Source of the DNA: Endomychus coccineus
Taxonomy: Eukaryota; Arthropoda; Insecta; Coleoptera; Endomychidae
DNA: 64,000 bases
Assembly (NCBI GenBank): GCA_958510875.1
Contig: OY294068.1
Coordinates: 162,786,388-162,850,387, forward strand
Reading direction: 5' to 3'
In this document: piece after piece, positions 56,456 to 64,000 of the stretch
Position numbering within the stretch: position 1 is the stretch's first letter
Layout: each line of letters begins with the position of its first letter
Program-made: the position numbers and the translations under genes
The notes under the pieces: generated by a model
Seen by the model: only the letters and a program-made list of their open reading frames with translations
Told to the model about the DNA's origin: nothing
Databases searched by the model: none

Positions 56456-57490
56456 TCATCGTTTTTGACCTTCTTGGAATTCGTGTGTGACATATATTTT
56501 GTTTAGTTGATATGTAATCTTCAATGTATTTTTTTTGCTGTTGTTTGAGACCGCCATATAAGTACGTCTCATGCAGTGGTATGTGTAGGTTTCTGGCGTA
56601 GGAAGATTCAAAAACGGTGCAACTTTTGTAGGTACTTTTGCTAATGTGTTAATCCCAATAGCCTGCGCGGTACATTCATGATTCATATATCGTAAAGACA
56701 ATCTGCGGTGTGGCAATTTGACAACTCCATTGGACGAATTGTACTCTCTACAGAGGCTCACAGCATAGATAGAAAAGCCTTCTTCTATATTGGTGATCCT
56801 ACTTGACATATTCGTCTTGGTATCAGTTATTGAAACCAATAAATATAAGCCAGTACCTTGTACGTCATCGATCTTCAAATTCTATGATTCACAACATCTC
56901 TACATGCACCTGCCACTCCCACTATTATTGCAGACTAAAATAAATCAAAATTTATGCCTACCATCGTCAAAAAAATTCGATAAGTTCTCTTTCCAACACG
57001 CTTGCTTTCTTTGCTTTGTATCCTTTAAAAACACTTTTCAGGGAAGCCGTCAATCGGCCGTATTTCAACAGGTCTATCTTCTTGTGAATTTTATAGTAGT
57101 CTTTAACATAGAACACTTGCTCCACATTGATGTTGATGTTGATATTTTTTCTCGATATTCAAAATATATGGAAGCATGATTTCCTCACTGATTACCCTCA
57201 CGTGTCGTTTTTCTCGTTGTTAAATTAAGCAAATGCTTTTTCATTAAGACTTAAATGGAAGAACAATTACTGTGTTTTTATACCACTTTCAATTGATTGT
57301 TCTTTCATTTAATCATGATGATAAATTATTATGGAGCAGCGGCTTCTACCATCAATTTTTTTCATTAGATTTGTCTGGTAATAAACGCAGTATTGATTCT
57401 TGAGCTTCTTCAGCGCTTTTTGGAAGAATGGGAAGAATACATTCAATTTCTTCCATACTTGCCAGCTTTGCAGGCAAAACAAACAAACAA
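56456..57490 (-). pseudogene. Crypton-like tyrosine recombinase relic
   Basis: In minus-strand order: MEEIECILPILPKSAEEAQE and LLPDKSNEK (57480-57360, N-terminal), then in broken frames YGRLTASLKSVFKGYKAKKA and VLERELIEFFDDG, IIVGVAGACRDVVNHR (catalytic-arginine helix), LYLLVSITDTKTN (56840), QAIGINTLAKVPTKVAPFLN, and TYHCMRRTYMAV (HxxR catalytic block, 56560). The order matches Crypton/KIAA1958-type recombinases. The region for the nucleophilic Tyr is not recognisable. Tyrosine recombinases move circular DNA by family; this copy is dead. Confidence 0.65.
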
Positions 57491-57900
57491 TAAATAACTA
57501 GCCTTAGCCACCAGCGTGTCGCTTCATAGCTTTCGCAGATGCACCGAGTTATTTTCTAATTCTACTATTTTGGGCTTGTGATTGTGGGTAAAACAGATAA
57601 CTCGTCAAATAATCCATTGGAAAAATTATTATAAAGTAAGATGTTAAAAGCATCAAACTACTCGGATGTTGGTATATTATGCTAATACTTCACATACTTG
57701 GTTGATGATGTTCAAAAATACTACGAGAGGTGCACACATTTTCTGATATCTCAGAAGCATTGCTCAGCTATTTTCCAAGTCTTATTCATGCTTCTCTAGA
57801 AGACAACTGATATTCCAAATTATCGTTGTTATTCATTATTGAATTCATTGAATGTTGTGAGTAAGTAGGCATGTTTCAAAACTTCTGACAAATCAGAATA
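57491..57900. other. No recognisable gene
   Basis: Spacer between the Crypton relic and the PLE relic, AT-rich. Confidence 0.35.
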
Positions 57901-57913
57901 GGAGAAGATAATT

Positions 57914-59810
57914 TTGATAGATGACTGTATTGTTCATTTCCTTCGCAGGGAAGAGATAACATTTTGTGTGTATGATATGGCAGCACATTCATCCAAAAAC
58001 ATATTTAAACGCGCTACTTTAGCTTTGATTCGGGAACGAATCAAGTATACTAGACGCGAGATTGATTCTATCAATATAACCCTCTTTGGCCTTCACCTTG
58101 AACTTTCAAATACCCTTTCAGCATTCGATTGGTTGGTTCTCGGCCGAATTAATTATGATCAAGCAGATCAAATTCGTACCCTCAATCCCAAACGTCATAT
58201 TCAAAAATTCAATAAGCCTTTCGCCTCCCATCGCCCTCAGTACCAACCTTCCAGATCAACCACCCCTCTTGTAAATACTGTAGTTAATCTATTTTCACAT
58301 ACCCTTTCTGAAGCCGAACAATCAGTTCTATCTAAGATTTTGTTTTCTGCTCCAAAAATATTCATACGCCATCCATTATTTCTGCAGTAGAAGCATCCCT
58401 ACAGCACATGAAATTCGTCTCGAAACTGCTAAATTTCTTCATCATTTCAACATTCCTAAATCAAATTGCCCTAAGCCTTTAATCCAATTTCTTACTTTAC
58501 TCAAATCGAATAGTCATTCAGCTATTTCGAAAGCCGATAAATGAAACTCCACTATTGTCATGAATCGTTCCACATATTTTCTGTACGGGAGCTTCCATGG
58601 GTTCCCCACTTTCTCCGGTCATAGCTAATATCTCCATGGAAGCTTTTGAGCAAGATGATATTGACTTATCTGTTCTCAAGCCGAAATGTTGGTTTAGATA
58701 TGTCGACGACACTTTTGTTATTTGGCAACATGGTCGCGAAAATTTTGTTCCCTTCCTTAATCACTTAAATTCATTACATCCCAATATCCCTTTCATCATG
58801 AAAGTTGAATAGAAAGATTCACTCCCGCTCCTAGATGTATTAGTTAGTCGACATACTGAGGGTACTTTAGGACATTCTGTCTATCGAAAACACACTTACA
58901 CTGATAGATACAATGGTCTTTCCAACCACCACCCTGCCCAAAAGCAATCTGTTATAAGCTCTTTGGTTCACAGAGCTGTCAACTTATCTCAACATCAATC
59001 CTTAACATCAGAATTGAAACCTCTTTCATCTGTCTTATTATGAAATAATTTCTCCCATTACAATATTCAAAAAGCCATAAAGAAATACACCTCGCCTAGA
59101 ATTTCAAATCAACCTGAACCACAAATCCCCCCGCCTGCTTTATCCACTGCCTATCTTCCATATATTGAAAAGATAACAGATCGAATTTCCAAAATCCTTA
59201 AAAAACATAATATTTCTACTCGGTTTTCCACACTTCCAAAAGTATCTCTGTTTTACAAACCTATCAAAGATCCTTTCCTCTTCTTCACTTAGAAGGTGCT
59301 TATAGCATTCTCTGTTCTTGCGGTAAAATCTACATTGGTGAAACAGGTCGTACAGTAGCTACTAGTGTGAATGAACATCAGCGCTGTCCTAGGCTTCGTG
59401 ACACCAGTAGATCTGCACTTGCACAAGTTTGACACTAATCATCAAATCCTTTTCGAAAATACTAAAATCCTAGCCCAAGCCCCACAGTTTTATCAATATC
59501 CAAATAATCTAAACCGTGACTCAGGATATTACCTTCCCAACATTTTGAAACCCATCGTCGAAAATTCCACTTCACACATGATAACACAACGGCATGGTCA
59601 GGTGCCAGAACGGAGTTAACCACCGGAATAAAGGCAGTGAACTGTGAAGCGTGAAGAATTTTTCCTTCAGTAACTACTGCTACAGAAATCAGTTTCAGTT
59701 CAAGCCTCAAGCCTGCCCTGAAGATGCCACCTGTAATGGTTGGGGAAACGTCGGCATCAAGTCGTGCTATTGTGACTCTGGAAGCCAAGATTTTTCAAGA
59801 TGGCAATAGA
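57914..59810 (+). pseudogene. Penelope-like element relic: N-terminus, RT palm and GIY-YIG
   Basis: 57914-58390 encodes the N-terminal region (NIFKRATLALIRERIKYTRR, LVNTVVNLFSHTLSEAEQ). KADK..NSTIVMNRS follows at 58530, then an internal deletion runs into TGASMGSPLSPVIANISMEA (58590) and RYVDDTFVIW (58700, catalytic YVDD). After a stop come LPLLDVLVSRH, YRKHTYTDRYNGLSNHHP, and the GIY-YIG block CSCGKIYIGETGRTVA (59310) with frame changes. The non-coding tail has a hammerhead-like fold. RT motifs upstream of the palm core are missing, so it is inactive. Confidence 0.85.
59714..59756 (+). ncRNA. Degenerate hammerhead-like fold at PLE 3' end
   Basis: Stem I UGCC, core CUGAAGA (fits CUGANGA), extra U, imperfect stem II CCACC with GGUUGG, then GAA, minimal stem III AC-GU, C, stem I GGCA. 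It lies just after the PLE coding relic, where such motifs are expected. Confidence 0.4.
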
Positions 59811-61030
59811 ATTAATTATATGAAATCATAATACTACAGAAACACAAAATGTAAACAGCATTTACGACCCAGCATGTACTATTTATTGATGTAATCAACG
59901 AATAAGTGGGTTTCTTTAACAACGAATAAGCCTTGAAACTTGATTCAATGTAAATAAGTGGTTATATCGCCACATAAAAGAATATAAGAAGTGATGTTAA
60001 CAGATTAGTAAAACTGTAGCTAATCGACAGACCCACACATTAAGTACAACTTTTCTACATCTCACAAACTTTGACGTTACTAATTCTCTCATTTAATTGG
60101 TATGTCGATTAATTAAATAGAATTCCATTCGATACGAGAACAATTAGACATATCATCAAAGTTGATTATATTTTTTTTCTCATTGAATTAACCTTTATCA
60201 ACCATATAATAATGAAACACAAAGATCTAACATTGCATTTAAAACTCATAGATTATAAGAGTGCCTATATAAAAAATTAGGCTTTACCAAAAGAAGAAGA
60301 ACGTCCTCCAAGGATTATGATGTATGAAAATATTAATGAAAACCAATCAAACTCATCAATGATCTCCATAAGTATGGATCAACTTCAAGATTACTTGAGT
60401 ATAAACTTGAGAATGATAACATAAGGGATTATCACTGATTGTGAATTCCAAGTAGATTCGTTAATTTGCTGATAACTTTGATAAAACACATTTTATATCA
60501 ATTGATTGCGATTGAACAAAAATGACCTCTAAAGCACTTGGGAGATCGATAGTTGTACAATTCCCGCAGCAATGGAAAGGAAATATTTCAAAAGTATGAC
60601 AACAGGTAACAATCAGGTGTTCAGTTTTCCCGTGGAATCTCGTGACTTTACGTGACTAACGTAGGTGTGTTAATAAAGTCTTAGCATACGATGCATCTAC
60701 GAAATAAATTCTTTGTCATACTCGTGAAAGCATAATAAAAATGCAAGAACTCTGTCCTACAACGAAACATTGATTAATCAATGAACGAAATGTAACGATT
60801 CAGGCGAGAAAGTATTTTCGGTGAGTGACGCACGTTGTTTCATAATCTTCGGAGACAATCGATACGGAACAAACTGCCACATAAAATATATATGAATGTT
60901 TACTACATTCGGATAAGAATCTTGTTCTAGGTCATGTCTGCCTTACGTAATCATGCTTAGCTCATTGCAAAATGCATGTAATAATCGATTTGAATTAATT
61001 TTTACCGGAATTCTGAACGATGACTCAATT
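59811..61030. other. No recognisable gene
   Basis: AT-rich intergenic DNA, without ORF or repeat that I can support. Confidence 0.4.
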
Positions 61031-61044
61031 AACACTAAAATATT

Positions 61045-62340
61045 AAGCTGTTATGGTACAGGGTTAACTATTCCTAAATATCGTCCCATTATTATACAGG
61101 GTCTATCTAGTATATCTACATATAGGCCAATAGGACAAACCTTTTATACATAATTGACCCGATATTATACAGGTCTACTATTTCTAAATATTGTAATATT
61201 ATTATAGAGGTTCTATTATATTTAAATATTGTCCCATTATTATGCTGGGTAAACTATTTCTAAATATTGTCCCGTTTTTATAATCGGTAAACTATTTCTG
61301 AGTTCGTCCCGTTATTATACAGGATCTACTAGTTCTAAATACTGTCCCGTCATTATATACAGGGTCTAGTATTTCTAAATATTGTTCCGTCATTATACAG
61401 GATCTACTTTTTCTGAATATTGTCTCGTTATTTTACAGTGTAAACTATTCATATTGTGCCATTATTATACTGTGCCATTATTATACTGTATCCAAATATA
61501 GTCTCGTTATTAAACGATAAGCTTTTTCTAAATATGGTCTCGTTATTTTACAGGGTAAACTATTTCAAAACATCGTTCCGTTATTATACACGATGAACTA
61601 TTTCTAAACATCGTTCCGTTATTATACAGGATCTTCTATTACTAAATACTGTCCCGTTATTATGCAGAGTCTGCTATCTTGAAATATTGTCCTGTTATTT
61701 TACAGGGTGACCTAATTCTAAATATTGTCCCAATATCATACAGGGTCTACTATATTTAAATATTGTCCAGTTATTGTACGATGAGATATTTCTAAATACT
61801 TCCCCGTTATTATTCATAGTTTAATATCTCTAAACATTGTCCCGTTATTATATTGTTCAAACTATTTCTAAATATTTTCTCGTTATTATACAGGGTGAAC
61901 TATTTCTAAGCAAGATCTTGTTGTACAGGGCCTACTATTTCTAAGTATTGTCCCGTTTTTATATTCTGTAAACCATTTGGAAATATTACCTGGTTATTAT
62001 ACAGGGAGAACTATTTCTAAACAAGGTCTCGTTATTATACAAGGCGAACTATTTATGAATATTGTCCCGTTCTAATACAGGGTACTATTTCTAAATATTG
62101 TTGTCCCGTTATTAGGTATAATGGGTGAATTATTTCTAAATATTTTCTCTTTTTTATACTGGGTGAACTATTTTTAAATATTGTCTCGTTTTTATACTCG
62201 GTAAACCATTTATGAATATAGTTCCGATAATATACTGGATAAACTATTTCTAAATATTGTAACGGTTCATACACCGGGTAAACTATTTCTAAATATTGTC
62301 CTGTTATTAAACTGAGTGAACTATTCACAAATATTGCCTT
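61045..62340 (+). repeat. Degenerate minisatellite, roughly 34 copies of about 38 bp
   Basis: Recurrent blocks ACTATTTCTAAATATTGTCC followed by CGTTATTATACAGGGTGA, with many substitutions and occasional size changes. Spacing varies 35-40 bp. An open frame on the minus strand (62053-62427) is produced by the repeat. The TATACAGGGTG piece resembles ends of some Tc1/mariner-type elements; inference. Confidence 0.85.
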
Positions 62341-64000
62341 ATTAGGGGTATTGAAGGTAAACTTTTTGGATAATTTTTGGATAACTTCAGTTAGCTTCAA
62401 GAATGTTTTTCTAGAAATTTTTGACATACTTCATTTTAGCTTTGCAAATAAAATTAAAAGTTCAATTAATGGTTGCCGAGATAATAATTATTAAATATTA
62501 TTTTTATTATTATTAGGTAACCTCTATTTTCAGTGATATCAGATATGGCTTTCGTAATAATGAGTTACATACAGCATTTGTGAATTTTCGCATGTTCTAA
62601 TGCACAGTTTTACGAAATACCAACATATTTCTATAAAAACTTCCTCGAGTTGCATAAAAATTATTAAACGACAAAACTGTTTTATGTTCCGAATTAAAAT
62701 TATAAAAATTGTAATTCAGGATATACATTTGAGGTAGTTTATTTTCTTGATTTGGTAGGATCTGCTTTAAATTACAAAATACATTTCCCTGTTGATCTCT
62801 AGGAAAAACAATGTTCACAAGGATACTCATTTGGATTCTTCGGTCACTGTGTCACACTAGTGAATTCATCTGTCAAAAGTCAACTCTGTATCAGACGCAA
62901 TTCCTCGATAAAATCAAAACAATCTACACGAAGAGTTAACTGTGTGGAAGTTTGATAAGAATTGCTTGAAGAATGTAAATGAAGATTGGTTTGTTGAATA
63001 TTCATACTTTATTAACATTCACATTAGTGGAATTTTCAGGACATGTCCAGTTGTACGATTGAACAATAACTGTTTTTCTATTAACTCTTATGTAAACATG
63101 ACACCCATATGATTAGATCTCACACGAATCAAAAGTACGATCCAAAATTCAGACTCAGATCATGAGGCTAGCCGCAAAATTCTGAGTTCTGTAAGTACTA
63201 CTTTACCTTACTAGTGTGGTAAAATGCACTCTTCCATATACCATCACAATTAAATTGTTTTAGACAGAAATGTTGACAATTATTATAAAACACCACAATG
63301 ATCAAAATATGTGTACGAAGTAAAAAACAGTTTCATAAATATCCATCTCCACTAGAAGGCATTTCTAGTTTTTGATTTTTGAAAGTGGTTCTAGCTATGA
63401 GAGTCCTCTGTCTTTATACAAATTTACAACGCTGCTTTTACAGGTCTACATTGAGCACATGGTAAGCCAGTAGAGCAGTCCTGGTTGCTAATATTTAATA
63501 GTTTTTACAAAATTTGCAATATTCACAATGTCTCGCATGTAAGATACACATGTTTCCGCTTATTGCCTTATGCAATATTTGAAGTGTACTCTGCTAATAC
63601 CCTTACTGAGTTCATTATTAATAAGCTCGGAAGACAAAACAAACAGAATTGCAAGGATCTGCGCTAAACTCGTGTTTACAATTGAGTTCTTAACATATTT
63701 GATGAATTCAAATATCACTCACGTACGGTGATTGATATTTTAATTCATTAAGTATGATGTATATACTATTATAATCACATAATTGATTGCCAGTCTGAAC
63801 GGTTCAAAATTGATGTTCCTGAAGCCGATATTCTGTGACAGAATTCAGTATCGTTAATTGCAATTTAGAATAGTAGTTGCAGATAATACAAGATCAACGT
63901 TGCGTAATTAGATATGTGTATGATACAACAGGGGCTCTAACTACCATGTTGAATATGTCTAGGGTTCTGGCGTTTACGTTGTGTAAAATCATAATTGTAT
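62341..64000. other. No recognisable gene
   Basis: AT-rich to the window end. Frames at 62597-62830 (minus) and 63485-63667 (plus) have no motif. Confidence 0.4.

Noticed and set aside
56790..57179. 129-codon plus-strand frame
   Set aside because: Antisense to the better supported Crypton-like relic.
61045..62340. CRISPR-like regularity and a minus-strand ORF at 62053-62427
   Set aside because: Degenerate minisatellite without spacers; the ORF is a translation of the repeat.
1..64000. tRNA or rRNA genes
   Set aside because: No cloverleaf with A and B box motifs and no rRNA-like stretches were recognised by eye; a tRNAscan-SE run would settle it.

Overview
The window is AT-rich, intron-dominated animal DNA and almost certainly comes from an insect. 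The evidence is an insect-type ortholog of an IRF2BP transcription co-regulator split over about 40 kb, arthropod-style initiator and splice signals, and dense decayed mobile elements of kinds common in insect genomes (Penelope-like, jockey-like non-LTR, mariner, hAT, Crypton-like). A beetle is my best guess, but that is inference.

The one host gene I can reconstruct with confidence is on the minus strand. It is an interferon regulatory factor 2-binding protein (IRF2BP) family gene with four coding exons: 50969-51809, 17675-17941, 15612-15904 and 11381-11506. All three junctions have GT-AG sites and matching phases, giving a 508-residue protein with an N-terminal IRF2BP zinc finger and a C-terminal C3HC4 RING finger. 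Intron 1 is about 33 kb and has been filled by transposons. A second, unrecognised minus-strand exon (1800-2292, 163 codons and a stop) may be the 3' end of another gene.

Layout: 1-5.4 kb, non-LTR and Penelope-like (PLE) fragments and a small hAT derivative with its 8-bp target duplication. 6.9-12.9 kb, three foldback (hairpin) elements around the IRF2BP 3' end. 11.4-18 kb, IRF2BP exons 4 to 2. 18-50 kb, intron 1: DDE-transposase relics, two mariner relics, a hammerhead ribozyme, a 5.1-kb foldback element holding a satellite with higher-order structure (31.2-36.2 kb), a non-LTR copy inside a palindromic element (39.8-41.2 kb), a mariner-like element with very long inverted repeats and an internal tandem duplication inside another palindromic element (42.0-46.4 kb), a PLE relic, and three tandem 282-bp repeats. 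51-52.1 kb, IRF2BP exon 1 and a CpG-rich promoter. 52.9-55 kb, a 2-kb palindrome. 56-60 kb, a short hAT-like hairpin, a Crypton-type tyrosine recombinase relic and a PLE relic. 61-62.3 kb, a minisatellite. The remainder shows nothing I can assign.

The most notable signals are: a complete 47-nt type I hammerhead ribozyme at 21898-21944 (minus strand); a family of hammerhead-like folds sharing one extra U before stem II, at several PLE-like ends and on both arms of the 53-54 kb palindrome; the foldback/satellite composite at 31.2-36.2 kb; and the mariner-like element whose inverted repeats are about 565 bp and include the transposase start codon. No functional transposase or reverse transcriptase is intact in the window.
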